Assembly (NCBI GenBank): GCA_002337125.1
Contig: DDFJ01000004.1
Coordinates: forward strand, 2,638,134 to 2,702,133
Direction: 5' to 3'
From: Chitinophagaceae bacterium UBA1931
GTDB taxonomy: Bacteria; Bacteroidota; Bacteroidia; Chitinophagales; Chitinophagaceae
DNA: 64,000 bases
This document shows positions 53,630 to 61,998 of this stretch, piece after piece. Position 1 is the first letter of the stretch; each line of letters begins with the position of its first letter. Under the pieces are notes generated by a model. The model did not search any database and was not told the DNA's origin. It saw nothing but the letters and a program-made list of their open reading frames with translations. Position numbers and translations under genes: made by a program.

Positions 53630-53754
53630 CTTGAGCAAAAAAAGCAAACAGCTGATGCAGCGAATAAAGAAGGGTAATGGTCTTTAAAGTGAAAGAACTA
53701 TTGCCTACCCTATTGGTTAGTTCGATGTCTGTTCATATGGTTGGTTTTTTATTG

Positions 53755-53787
53755 AGCCCTTGTTATTAAGCAAGGGCTTCATTTTTT
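53755..53787 (+). terminator. Rho-independent terminator after prpE
   Basis: AGCCCTTG (53755-53762) and CAAGGGCT (53771-53778) form a perfect eight-base stem with an eight-base loop, followed by TCATTTTTTA. Confidence 0.85.
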
Positions 53788-53831
53788 AGGTAAAGCATTA
53801 TTGCTTATTTTTAATGCTTTGAATTCACGTG

Positions 53832-55739
53832 ATGAAGAACAGGGCTTTCCATTTTTGCTTCGCTTTTTTATTGTTCAGTTTATATTCATTCAGCAGTAAT
53901 GCCCAGTGTTCAGGTAATGTTTTATTTAAAGAAGACTTTGGCGGAAACGCCTCCTCACCTTTAACAGGATCACGACTTCCTGCTGGTATTACATCTTATA
54001 AGTTTGATTCACTGGGATTGGTTGATGATGGTGAATACGGCATTCGCAGAACGACTGCTGATATTGCAAGCGGGGGCAGACAGTTTAGTGTTTGGCATAT
54101 TGGTACTGACCATACCGGTTCAGGTTATATGATGGTGGTGAATGCTGATTATACAGCAGGTAAGTTTTATGAAACCACGGTAAGTAACTTATGCTCCGGT
54201 TCTAAACTTTATTTTTCTGCATGGATTGCCAACCTCATTCCTTCAGGTAATTCCAATCCGCTTGATCCGATATTGAAATTTGAAATCGCCAGTGCTACAA
54301 CAGGAAATGTGCTGGCAACTTTTTTTACCAATACAGTTCCGAGATTCAGTTCATTTACTTGGACACAGTATGGATTTAATTTCACACTTCCTTCTGGTGA
54401 GTCATCTGTCGTACTTCGCATTTACAATAACCAGGTGGGAGGTTTGGGTAACGATCTTTGTTTAGATGATATTGAGTTTACCTTGTGTGGCCCTGCAATG
54501 ACGCCGGCAGTAACCGGACTTTATGCCAATACAAATGATGTTTGTGTTGGTGGTAATATCAATATTGCAGGAAACGTTGAGCAGGGATATTACAGCAACC
54601 AGGTATATCAATGGCAGTTTAAAAGTGCAACGGGTAACTGGACAGATATTCCCGGTGAAACAACTTCTTTTCTTTCACTCAATAATGTACAGTTAAGCAA
54701 CAGTGGAACATACAGGTTGCTTGTTGCTGAAAGTGGTTTAATTAATTCAAACAATTGCCGTTCTGTTTCTCCGCTTATACCTGTTAATGTATATGCACCA
54801 ATAACACCTGTTCTGCAGGCAAAGCAACTCATTTGCGAAAAAGATACATTGGCAATATCTACTTCAACCAATGCACTTCAATATGCATGGCAACATAATT
54901 TAACCACATTGCCGGGTAATGCCAGTCAGCTGTCAATTCCTGCTGCATCAACAACCGATGGAGGCATTTATACATTGAATGTTACCACATCAGGCGGTTG
55001 CGCCAGTTCTTCCACAATAACCATGGTTGTACAGCAAAATATACTTCAGCGTACACTTCCAGCAAATACATTGCTCTGCGATGCTGCCACACTGGATGTT
55101 GATGTACAACAGGCAACAGCCAACAGTTATTTATGGAATGATGGAAGCACTACATCGCAACGGACATTATCAAATGCCGGTACTTACTCATTACTTACAA
55201 GTGATGGTGTTTGTAAACGAACCGACAGCTTTACCATTACAAGAAATTTTACACCAACTGTGAATCTTGGTAACGATACAACACTTTGTTATTACGAACC
55301 TGTTATGTTGAATGCAACAAACCCAATTGCTGAAACTTATTTGTGGAGCAACAACAGTACCGACAGCGTAATTACAGTAACTGCTGCAGGAACGTATACT
55401 GTAACAGTAGGTAATAAATGTGGCTCATCAACAGATGACAGAATTATCACTTACCAGGATTGTGCCGACCAGATTTTTGTACCCAATGCGTTTACGCCTA
55501 ATAATGACGGGCTGAATGATGTGCTGAAAGCGAAAGCTTATTTCAGGATTGAATCTTTTACGCTTACTATTTACAATCGCTGGGGGCAAAAAATATTTAC
55601 AAGCGATTCAATCTTTAACGGCTGGGATGGAAAGTACCAGGGCCTGGATTCAGAACAGGGAAATTATATATGGACCATCCAATACAAACGCAACGGTAAA
55701 ACATATAATCAGAAAGGAACAGTGTTAGTGTTGTATTAA
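53832..55739 (+). CDS. Type IX secreted protein with Ig-like domains and type-B sorting domain
   Basis: 635 residues from the ATG at 53832. Signal peptide NRAFHFCFAFLLFSLYSFSS is followed by a lectin- or jelly-roll-like N-terminal domain (GNVLFKEDFGGNASSPLTGS). PKD or Ig-like repeats follow, with DxxxYxW patterns (YQWQFKSATGNWTDIPGETT, GGIYTLNVTTSGGC). The C-terminal ~85 residues are the gliding-motility-associated type-B sorting domain (FVPNAFTPNNDGLNDVLK, YNRWGQKIFTS, GWDGKYQG, GNYIWTIQYKRNG). It is thus exported by the type IX system and attached to or shed from the cell surface. Function is probably adhesion or polymer binding. Confidence 0.9.
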   Translation: MKNRAFHFCFAFLLFSLYSFSSNAQCSGNVLFKEDFGGNASSPLTGSRLPAGITSYKFDSLGLVDDGEYGIRRTTADIASGGRQFSVWHIGTDHTGSGYMMVVNADYTAGKFYETTVSNLCSGSKLYFSAWIANLIPSGNSNPLDPILKFEIASATTGNVLATFFTNTVPRFSSFTWTQYGFNFTLPSGESSVVLRIYNNQVGGLGNDLCLDDIEFTLCGPAMTPAVTGLYANTNDVCVGGNINIAGNVEQGYYSNQVYQWQFKSATGNWTDIPGETTSFLSLNNVQLSNSGTYRLLVAESGLINSNNCRSVSPLIPVNVYAPITPVLQAKQLICEKDTLAISTSTNALQYAWQHNLTTLPGNASQLSIPAASTTDGGIYTLNVTTSGGCASSSTITMVVQQNILQRTLPANTLLCDAATLDVDVQQATANSYLWNDGSTTSQRTLSNAGTYSLLTSDGVCKRTDSFTITRNFTPTVNLGNDTTLCYYEPVMLNATNPIAETYLWSNNSTDSVITVTAAGTYTVTVGNKCGSSTDDRIITYQDCADQIFVPNAFTPNNDGLNDVLKAKAYFRIESFTLTIYNRWGQKIFTSDSIFNGWDGKYQGLDSEQGNYIWTIQYKRNGKTYNQKGTVLVLY

Positions 55740-55773
55740 GATTGACAACTGCAGCTGTTCATGAACGGCATTA

Positions 55774-55805
55774 TTTCAAATTCTACTTCATTTCTTCTAT
55801 TTTTG
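55774..55805 (+). promoter_or_regulatory. Possible promoter of gldA
   Basis: TATTTTTG (55798-55805) matches the Bacteroidota -7 consensus exactly. A weaker -33 element, TTTC, lies 20 bases upstream. The ATG is 17 bases after the -7 box. Confidence 0.45.
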
Positions 55806-55821
55806 AACAAACATCATTCGC

Positions 55822-56733
55822 ATGTCAATTGAGGTGAAAAATTTAGTGAAGGTTTATGGTGAGCAGAAAGCTGTAAACAATATTTCTTTTAAAGTAAATA
55901 AAGGAGAAATTGTTGGTTTTCTTGGTCCCAACGGAGCTGGTAAGAGTACAACCATGAAAATGATTACCGGTTATCTGCAACCGAGTGATGGAGATGCATT
56001 GGTTTGTGATGTAAATGTGAAAGCAGATCCCTTACATACAAAGCAGAAGATTGGTTACTTACCTGAAAGCAATTCGCTGTACTATGAAATGTATGTGAAG
56101 GAATACCTTGAGTTTATTGCGGAAGTACATAAGGTTGAAAACAAGAAAGAAAAGATCGCACAGGTAATACAACAGGTTGGTTTAACACCTGAAGCACATA
56201 AAAAAATTGGTCAGCTTTCAAAAGGATATAAGCAACGGGTCGGTCTTGCAGCTGCATTGATTCATGATCCCGAAGTATTGATCCTGGATGAGCCAACATC
56301 GGGACTTGATCCCAACCAGATTGTGGAAATACGGAATGTGATTAAAGAATTGGGCAAAAACAAAACAGTTCTTTTTTCTTCGCACATCATGCAGGAAGTA
56401 CAAGCCATCTGCGATCGTGTAATCATTATCAACAAAGGAACAATTGTAGCTGATGATAAGTTGAGTAAACTTCAGCAATCAAGTACAGGCAGTAAGGTTC
56501 TTGTTCAGTTTAAAGAAGCATTGGAAACAGAGTGGCTTCAGCGATTGCCTGCAGCAAAAACTGTTTCAAAACTTGATACATACAACTGGGAAGTAGAAAG
56601 TGAAGATGAAGAAACATTGCGTAAGCAAATACTTGCAATGGCAGTTGAAAATAATTTCAACATTGTATCACTGCAGAGTGGAAGTAAAAGCCTGGAAGAT
56701 GTGTTCAGGAATTTAACGCAGAACAAAAATTAA
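55822..56733 (+). CDS. gldA: ABC transporter ATP-binding protein, GldA-like
   Basis: 303 residues. Walker A is GPNGAGKST (residues 35-43 in VGFLGPNGAGKSTTMKMITG). The signature QLSKGYKQRVGLAAALIHDP precedes Walker B VLILDEPTSGLDPNQ and the switch His in VLFSSHIMQEVQAICDR. A C-terminal extension of about 85 residues (TGSKVLVQFKEALETEWLQR on) fits the GldA family, whose members are ATPases of the gliding-motility ABC transporter with GldF and GldG. Those permease genes are not adjacent. Adjacent to a type-B T9SS protein, this supports the gliding link, although other ABC-2 roles are possible. Confidence 0.82.
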   Translation: MSIEVKNLVKVYGEQKAVNNISFKVNKGEIVGFLGPNGAGKSTTMKMITGYLQPSDGDALVCDVNVKADPLHTKQKIGYLPESNSLYYEMYVKEYLEFIAEVHKVENKKEKIAQVIQQVGLTPEAHKKIGQLSKGYKQRVGLAAALIHDPEVLILDEPTSGLDPNQIVEIRNVIKELGKNKTVLFSSHIMQEVQAICDRVIIINKGTIVADDKLSKLQQSSTGSKVLVQFKEALETEWLQRLPAAKTVSKLDTYNWEVESEDEETLRKQILAMAVENNFNIVSLQSGSKSLEDVFRNLTQNKN

Positions 56734-57314
56734 TCAGCGGTTTCTTTACTGCCTAAAAATCTTTTCCCGATTTTCAACAACACCCAGCCAATGGCTACTA
56801 CCATCAGCACAGCAATGGTAATGGGTATCACAAAACTTAAGGCTGTTCCTCCAATGGCTGCGGCATTTTCGCCTGTTGCTACAATACCATTTCCCATTCC
56901 AGCTGTTGTTTTGGTTGAAGCTAATCGAAGCAAACCTGTTCCGGCCTGTACGGTTCCTGCGGCACCACCACCGGCAATAATGGCTAAGATCCATTTCAGC
57001 ATGGGGTCAAATTCCGATACCGGTAAAAATGAGGCTGCCAGCAAAGTGCCAGCACCAATTGCAAGCGGGGTGGCAATTGTATCAAGCAAATTATCAACAA
57101 ACGGGATGTAATAAGCGGCAATTTCAAGCACAGCTGCAGTGGCAAAACAAATAATGGCAGGTAAAGTGCCCATCCATTGCATATCCACGGGTACATTGTA
57201 CCAGTGCAGGTAAGCCGCCAGCGATGCACCGGCCATGGGAACAAAGACCCTGAACCCGCAACAGGCGCTCAATGCTATGCCCATTGCAACGGATGTAATT
57301 AAATGATTATCCAT
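56730..57314 (-). CDS. DUF4126 family membrane protein
   Basis: 194 residues with four to five hydrophobic segments (ITSVAMGIALSACCGFRVFV, MGTLPAIICFATAAVLEIAA, LATPLAIGAGTLLAASFLP-type, LKWILAIIAGGGAAGTVQAG, ALSFVIPITIAVLMVVAIGW). The pattern GIALSACCGFRVFVPMAG and the GGAAGTVQAGTGLLRLASTK glycine-rich segment match DUF4126, a family of unknown function. It ends four bases into the gldA stop region, convergent with it. Confidence 0.8.
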   Translation of the reverse strand: MDNHLITSVAMGIALSACCGFRVFVPMAGASLAAYLHWYNVPVDMQWMGTLPAIICFATAAVLEIAAYYIPFVDNLLDTIATPLAIGAGTLLAASFLPVSEFDPMLKWILAIIAGGGAAGTVQAGTGLLRLASTKTTAGMGNGIVATGENAAAIGGTALSFVIPITIAVLMVVAIGWVLLKIGKRFLGSKETAD

Positions 57315-57363
57315 ACAACTGTTAGTTACTGACTAAAAATAACCAAATCCCTGATATGAGTAC

Positions 57364-57394
57364 TTTGTTCCTCCCGGTTAATGTCTTTTCTTTG
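57364..57394 (+). promoter_or_regulatory. Possible promoter of eno
   Basis: TTTG (57364-57367) and TTTCTTTG (57387-57394) are separated by exactly 19 bases, the expected -33/-7 spacing, and the latter differs from TAnnTTTG at one position. This predicts a leader of about 120 bases before the eno ATG. Confidence 0.5.
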
Positions 57395-57518
57395 CACCGA
57401 AATTTCAAAGTCAGAAAAAAGAAACAAAGTCCCGTATAAATTTAGACAGAAGCTGTCAAACGGTGAACAGGTTTCTTTCCTTCACGACTCCGCATTTAAA
57501 AATTACAAACAAAAGATT

Positions 57519-58811
57519 ATGAGTTTTATCGCAGACATCCATGCAAGACAAATTCTCGACAGCCGTGGTAATCCAACAGTTGAAGTTGATGTAATAACTG
57601 AAAATGGCATCGTGGGCCGTGCAGCGGTTCCAAGTGGTGCTTCAACAGGTAAACATGAAGCTGTTGAACTTCGTGATGGCGACAAGAGTAAATTCCTTGG
57701 TCGTGGTGTGTTGAAAGCTGTTACGAATGTTAACGACGTTATTGCTGACCAGTTAATTGGTATCGACGTAACTCGCCAGGCATATATCGATGCTCTTCTT
57801 ATTAAAATTGATGGTACAGAAAATAAAGGAAACCTTGGTGCTAATGCAACTTTAGCTGTAAGTATGGCTGTTGCCAAAGCTGCTGCTGAAGAAGTTGGCT
57901 TACCTCTTTTCCGTTACCTCGGTGGTGTTAACGGCACAGTATTACCAATGCCTTTGATGAACATCATGAACGGTGGTGTACATGCTGATAACAAAATTGA
58001 TTTCCAGGAATTCATGATCATCCCTGTTGGTGCTCCTACTTTCAGTGAAGGCTTACGTTGGGGTGTTGAAGTATTCCACAACCTGAAATCTGTATTAAAG
58101 AAAAAAGGTTACAGCACAAACGTAGGTGATGAAGGTGGTTTTGCTCCTGAAATTCAGAGCAACGAAGAAGCAATTGAAACTGTATTGGAAGCAATTTCTG
58201 CTGCAGGTTACAAACCAGGTGAACAAATTGCAATTGCAATGGATGCTGCATCAAGCGAAATGTATGATGATGCAACAGGTACATATAAATTCTACAAGAG
58301 CAATCCTGGTAAAGTAATCACCAGTGATGAAATGGTTGCTTACTGGACAGAATGGGTAAACAAATATCCAATTGTTTCAATCGAAGATGGTATGGCTGAA
58401 GATGATTGGGCAGGTTGGAAAAAGCTCACTGATGCTATTGGCAGCAAATGCCAGCTGGTAGGTGATGACCTCTTTGTTACAAACGTAAAACGTTTGAAAG
58501 AAGGAATCGACAAAGGAATTGGTAACAGCATCCTGATTAAAGTGAACCAGATTGGTACTGTAACTGAAACAATCAATGCAGTACAAATGGCACAAAATGC
58601 AGGTTATACTTCTATCATGAGTCACAGAAGTGGTGAAACTGAAGATACTACTATTGCTGACTTAGCTGTAGCACTGAACTGCGGCCAGATCAAAACAGGT
58701 TCTGCTTCACGTACCGATCGTATGGCGAAGTACAACCAGTTGATCCGCATTGAAGAAGCACTGGGCGAAAATGCGATTTACCCTAACGGTAAAATCAAAT
58801 TCGGAAAATAA
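57519..58811 (+). CDS. eno: Enolase
   Basis: 430 residues from the ATG at 57519. Forty-six upstream codons are open but not part of the family, which begins FIADIHARQILDSRGNPTVE. The catalytic Ser-loop is in VPSGASTGKHEAVELRDG, the metal and catalytic residues are in NVGDEGGFAPE, VSIEDGMAEDDW, LVGDDLFVTN and the enolase signature LIKVNQIGTVTETINAV, with SHRSGETEDTTIADLAVAL after it. It converts 2-phosphoglycerate to phosphoenolpyruvate in glycolysis. A very strong terminator follows. Confidence 0.98.
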   Translation: MSFIADIHARQILDSRGNPTVEVDVITENGIVGRAAVPSGASTGKHEAVELRDGDKSKFLGRGVLKAVTNVNDVIADQLIGIDVTRQAYIDALLIKIDGTENKGNLGANATLAVSMAVAKAAAEEVGLPLFRYLGGVNGTVLPMPLMNIMNGGVHADNKIDFQEFMIIPVGAPTFSEGLRWGVEVFHNLKSVLKKKGYSTNVGDEGGFAPEIQSNEEAIETVLEAISAAGYKPGEQIAIAMDAASSEMYDDATGTYKFYKSNPGKVITSDEMVAYWTEWVNKYPIVSIEDGMAEDDWAGWKKLTDAIGSKCQLVGDDLFVTNVKRLKEGIDKGIGNSILIKVNQIGTVTETINAVQMAQNAGYTSIMSHRSGETEDTTIADLAVALNCGQIKTGSASRTDRMAKYNQLIRIEEALGENAIYPNGKIKFGK

Positions 58812-58828
58812 TTGACCCGGATTATATT

Positions 58829-58876
58829 ACCGGTGACCGAAATAATGTAATTTTATTTTGGTCACCGGTTTTTTTA
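58829..58876 (+). terminator. Strong rho-independent terminator after eno
   Basis: ACCGGTGACCGAAATAA (58829-58845) and TTATTTTGGTCACCGGT (58853-58869) form a seventeen-base stem with one G-T pair and a seven-base loop, followed by seven T. Confidence 0.9.
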
Positions 58877-58889
58877 TTAATTGAATTCA

Positions 58890-59183
58890 ATGAGTTTATT
58901 AGCCCGCATTCCTGCAATTATTAAAAACAAATATCTCCTCACCATTATTGGTTTTGGAGTTTGGATGTTTTTCTTTGACCGTAATGATGTGGTTACTCAA
59001 ATCAGCCGTTTTAAAAAACTGGCCGAACTGAAATCAAATACAGCTTATTACGACCAGAAAATTGAAGCTGCTAAAGCCGAGTTAAAAAAGAGAGAAACCG
59101 ACCCCTCAGCCTATGAGAGAATTGCCAGGGAAAAATACTATATGAAGAAGGACAACGAGGATATCTTCCTGTTCGATCAATAA
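58890..59183 (+). CDS. Septum formation initiator family protein (DivIC/FtsB-like)
   Basis: 97 residues from the ATG at 58890; a TTG three codons upstream is open. One membrane helix (YLLTIIGFGVWMFFF) is followed by a coiled-coil (YYDQKIEAAKAELKKRETDP) and the family ending ERIAREKYYMKKDNEDIFLF. Such proteins are part of the FtsQ-FtsB-FtsL type division complex in the inner membrane. It lies just after the eno terminator and is probably transcribed from its own promoter. Confidence 0.88.
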   Translation: MSLLARIPAIIKNKYLLTIIGFGVWMFFFDRNDVVTQISRFKKLAELKSNTAYYDQKIEAAKAELKKRETDPSAYERIAREKYYMKKDNEDIFLFDQ

Positions 59184-59275
59184 AAATTCCCATCCAGCAC
59201 AATACAAGTTTGCCAACAGCGTTTATTAAACAAAGCATCCTTATGAAAAGCCTTTAACAATTAAAAGGATTGCTT

Positions 59276-59518
59276 ATGGCAAATAATTTTACTCCAGAAG
59301 ATTTGATACAATATCTCTATAAGGAAACAACGCCGGAAGAAACAGCAGCTATTGAAAAAGCGATGGCGGAAGACTGGACACTCCGTGAAAAATTTGAGGT
59401 GATTAAAAAGGCCGCTCAGCGACTCACAAAATTTACAATATCACCCCGAACAGAATCGGTTTTGAATGTGTTGAAATATGCACAGAAAGGAATTGTTGAA
59501 AAACAATCCATGAACTGA
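59276..59518 (+). CDS. Small anti-sigma-like soluble protein
   Basis: 80 residues from the ATG at 59276. FTPEDLIQYLYKETTPEETA followed by a second helix (AMAEDWTLREKFEVIKKAAQ) resembles the N-terminal helices of Bacteroidota anti-sigma proteins, but there is no Cys/His cluster, membrane helix or neighbouring sigma gene. It may be a small regulatory protein. It sits between the DivIC-like gene and nth. Confidence 0.65.
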   Translation: MANNFTPEDLIQYLYKETTPEETAAIEKAMAEDWTLREKFEVIKKAAQRLTKFTISPRTESVLNVLKYAQKGIVEKQSMN

Positions 59519-59547
59519 TTTATTTTCGCTGTCATTTCATTACGCAA

Positions 59548-60192
59548 ATGACTACAAAAGAACGTTACCAGGCCGTTATCGATTATTTTTCAGTGCATGC
59601 CACCGATGCAGAAACGGAATTGATGTATGATAATCCGTTTCAACTGCTTGTTGCTGTTATCTTGTCAGCACAGTGTACCGATAAACGGGTAAATATCACC
59701 ACACCTTCCATATTTGCAAAATACCCCGATGTTCAATCGTTAAGCAAAGCAAGTTTTGACGAGTTATTTCCGCTTATTAAAAGTATTTCTTATCCCAACA
59801 ACAAAACCAAACATTTAATTGGCATGGCACAAAAGCTGGTGAATGAATTTGGTGGCGAAGTGCCTTTAACTGTTGAGCAGTTAGTAACGCTTCCGGGAGT
59901 AGGAAGGAAAACGGCAAATGTGATTACTTCGGTTGTTGATGCACAACCTAACATGGCAGTTGATACACATGTGTTTCGTGTAAGCAAACGGATTGGACTG
60001 GTTAAACAATCGGCCACAACTCCACTTGCCGTTGAAAAAGAACTCATCAGGCATTTCCCAACTGAGCTGATCCATAAAGCTCATCACTGGCTGATCCTGC
60101 ATGGACGTTATGTATGTGTTGCCCGTAATCCTAAATGCAGGGAGTGTGGTTTGCAGCATTGCTGTAAGTATTTTGAAAAGCTGCCTGCATAA
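59548..60192 (+). CDS. nth: Endonuclease III
   Basis: 214 residues. The helix-hairpin-helix LPGVGRKTANVI carries the catalytic lysine (in GVGRKTAN), and the catalytic aspartate is in VDTHVFRVSKR. The [4Fe-4S] loop C-x6-C-x2-C-x5-C is exact in CVARNPKCRECGLQHCC. It removes oxidised pyrimidines and nicks at abasic sites in base-excision repair. Full family length. Confidence 0.97.
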   Translation: MTTKERYQAVIDYFSVHATDAETELMYDNPFQLLVAVILSAQCTDKRVNITTPSIFAKYPDVQSLSKASFDELFPLIKSISYPNNKTKHLIGMAQKLVNEFGGEVPLTVEQLVTLPGVGRKTANVITSVVDAQPNMAVDTHVFRVSKRIGLVKQSATTPLAVEKELIRHFPTELIHKAHHWLILHGRYVCVARNPKCRECGLQHCCKYFEKLPA

Positions 60193-60239
60193 TAACTGTC
60201 AGTTTTTATTAATATAAGAAAACAGAATCCTGATTTTTG

Positions 60240-60665
60240 TCAATTAGCTTGTCTCATTTCTTCTTTCCTGAAAAAATAATGATCCATTGAAACAGGTCCG
60301 CTGCCTTCAATAAGGAATAGAAAGAGTAAGACAAAAATGAAGACTGCAAGTAAAGTATCATTGCCCGATTGCTGCATCCATAAAGCGCCGGTAACAATCA
60401 CAAGCTGCACAATTACCACAACTCTTGTAAACAAACCAATAATGATGAATGCACCTCCTATAAGATGTGCCCATGAAATGAGGAATGGGACCATGGGAAA
60501 TTTTGTGCTGAAATGCTGCTGTAAAAGCATGTTCAGCTGCGAGGTATCCCTGATAAATTCAATTCCTTTGGCAAATAATAAAAGACCGAGTACAACCCGG
60601 ATAAAAACTAACCATTGCGGGTGATGAGATGTTCTCCAATGTAATAATCCTGTATTATTTTTCAT
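60240..60665 (-). CDS. DoxX family membrane protein
   Basis: 141 residues from the ATG at 60665 (an ATG two codons upstream is also possible). Four hydrophobic segments: WLVFIRVVLGLLLFAKGIEF, PFLISWAHLIGGAFIIIGLF, VVVIVQLVIVTGALWM and DTLLAVFIFVLLFLFLIEGS. The G-A-x-L-I-x-G-L pattern is typical of DoxX, whose members are quinone-related or unknown membrane proteins in Bacteroidota. Convergent with nth. Confidence 0.83.
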   Translation of the reverse strand: MKNNTGLLHWRTSHHPQWLVFIRVVLGLLLFAKGIEFIRDTSQLNMLLQQHFSTKFPMVPFLISWAHLIGGAFIIIGLFTRVVVIVQLVIVTGALWMQQSGNDTLLAVFIFVLLFLFLIEGSGPVSMDHYFFRKEEMRQAN

Positions 60666-60671
60666 GATCAT

Positions 60672-61069
60672 TTATTTTAGATGTAAAAAGTAAATTCAAT
60701 CAACACATTTCTTTAGCTGCGTTACTGATTCATCTTAAAGTCAATATGCTCAACTGAAATCAGTTCACTCAACAGAAAATTTTCTCACAGATTCATATTT
60801 GGGTAGCTAATGGTCTTAAAAATGAGAAAGCGGGTTTACCGATTGTATCACTAAAAGCAAGCCATTTATTTAAAGAAGCAAGCTTTTTTTTACACACAAG
60901 TAAAAAAGCAAGGAAAACAGCGTGTAATTAATGAAAAGAAACTCGAAAAATTATCTTTAATGATCAACTGTAAATGAAGAGGGGATATTCTAATCCTTAC
61001 ATTTGTATTTCTGCTTTTTAAATCTCAATTCAGAATATTGAGGAACATAAATACAATTCTTTGTAGCAT
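60672..61069. other. Intergenic region of about 400 bases, possibly with decayed coding sequence
   Basis: AT-rich. One short open stretch at about 60895-60974 reads TQVKKQGKQRVINEKKLEKL and then ends, and a longer neighbouring frame reads IHIWVANGLKNEKAGLPIVS before a stop. Neither has a start codon or recognisable family. No hairpin terminator, tRNA or repeat found elsewhere in the window is seen. It could be a gene remnant or just divergent promoters. Confidence 0.35.
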
Positions 61070-61903
61070 ATGCTGAAAAAACTGGAACAAAAATTTAGAA
61101 CATATTTTCCTAAAAGATTACCGGGTAAAGAGCAGTTTATTGATCATCTGCGTGGCCTTAGTGGAATTGAAATCGGAGGCCCAAGCGGCATATTTTCAGC
61201 GAAAGGCTTATTGCCTATTTACACATCTGTACAGTCATTAGATGGTGTTAATTTCAGCAACAGTACAATATGGGAAGGCAATATACAGGAAGGAAAAACA
61301 TACAACTACGATGGCAAACTGGGGTTCCAATATATTCGGGACAGCATTGATTTGTCTGTAATTGAATCTGAGAAATATGACTTTCTTCTTTCCTGTCATA
61401 GTTTTGAGCACATCGCTAATCCTGTTAAAGCCCTGAATGAGTGGAAGAGAGTTGTAAAGAAAAATGGCTTAATGCTTTTTGTTCTGCCGCACAGGGATAA
61501 AACCTTCGATCATTACCGGCCTGTAACACAGCTTGCGCATTTCATCGAGGATTTTGAAAAAGGTATTGGAGAAGAAGATACAACTCATTTCGAAGAAATA
61601 ATTGACCTGCATGATTACTCCATGCATCCGGGATCAATTACTAAAAGCGAACTAAGAGAAAAGATTTATAATAACATTCAGAACAGGTGGGCACACCATC
61701 ACACATTTAATATACATTCTGCAACAGAGTTCTTTGATTACAATCAATTACAATTGCTTGAAGTGCGGGTTATGTGGAGTAATATTTTTTTGCTGATGCG
61801 GAAAAGTTCAGGAACTGTTCAGAATGATGAATTCCTTTCTGGATATAATCCTTTGTATCATAATCCTTCTTATCCTTCAGATTATGATTGGGGAATGAAA
61901 TAG
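61070..61903 (+). CDS. SAM-dependent methyltransferase (orphan)
   Basis: 277 residues. An N-terminal region LSGIEIGGPSGIFSAKGLLP replaces the usual motif I but contains an E-I-G-G-P-S-G loop as in methyltransferase type 11 relatives. It is followed by FLLSCHSFEHIANPVKALNE, WKRVVKKNGLMLFVLPHRDK, matching the post-motif D/H and motif regions of that family. It is probably a sugar or cell-surface methyltransferase. It is alone between convergent DoxX and kor genes, is AT-rich and resembles enzymes of polysaccharide loci, so it may have been transferred. Confidence 0.82.
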   Translation: MLKKLEQKFRTYFPKRLPGKEQFIDHLRGLSGIEIGGPSGIFSAKGLLPIYTSVQSLDGVNFSNSTIWEGNIQEGKTYNYDGKLGFQYIRDSIDLSVIESEKYDFLLSCHSFEHIANPVKALNEWKRVVKKNGLMLFVLPHRDKTFDHYRPVTQLAHFIEDFEKGIGEEDTTHFEEIIDLHDYSMHPGSITKSELREKIYNNIQNRWAHHHTFNIHSATEFFDYNQLQLLEVRVMWSNIFLLMRKSSGTVQNDEFLSGYNPLYHNPSYPSDYDWGMK

Positions 61904-61940
61904 ACTTTTTTGAGAATCTACTTTTAAGAAGTATGTAATG

Positions 61941-61984
61941 TATAAATAGAAAAGCCACCAATTTTGGCGGCTTTTCTATTTATA
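61941..61984. terminator. Bidirectional terminator between the methyltransferase and the kor gene
   Basis: TATAAATAGAAAAGCC (61941-61956) and GGCTTTTCTATTTATA (61969-61984) form a perfect sixteen-base stem, with an inner CCAA/TTGG pair in the loop. T-runs on each strand allow termination from both sides. Confidence 0.9.
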
Positions 61985-61998
61985 CATGTATTTCACTT

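Noticed and set aside
53640..53690. Additional small gene after prpE
   Set aside because: Only an out-of-frame continuation of prpE sequence with no start signal or family likeness.
57381..57518. N-terminal extension of enolase
   Set aside because: It is not conserved in the family, begins within the promoter candidate, and the start at 57519 gives the expected length.
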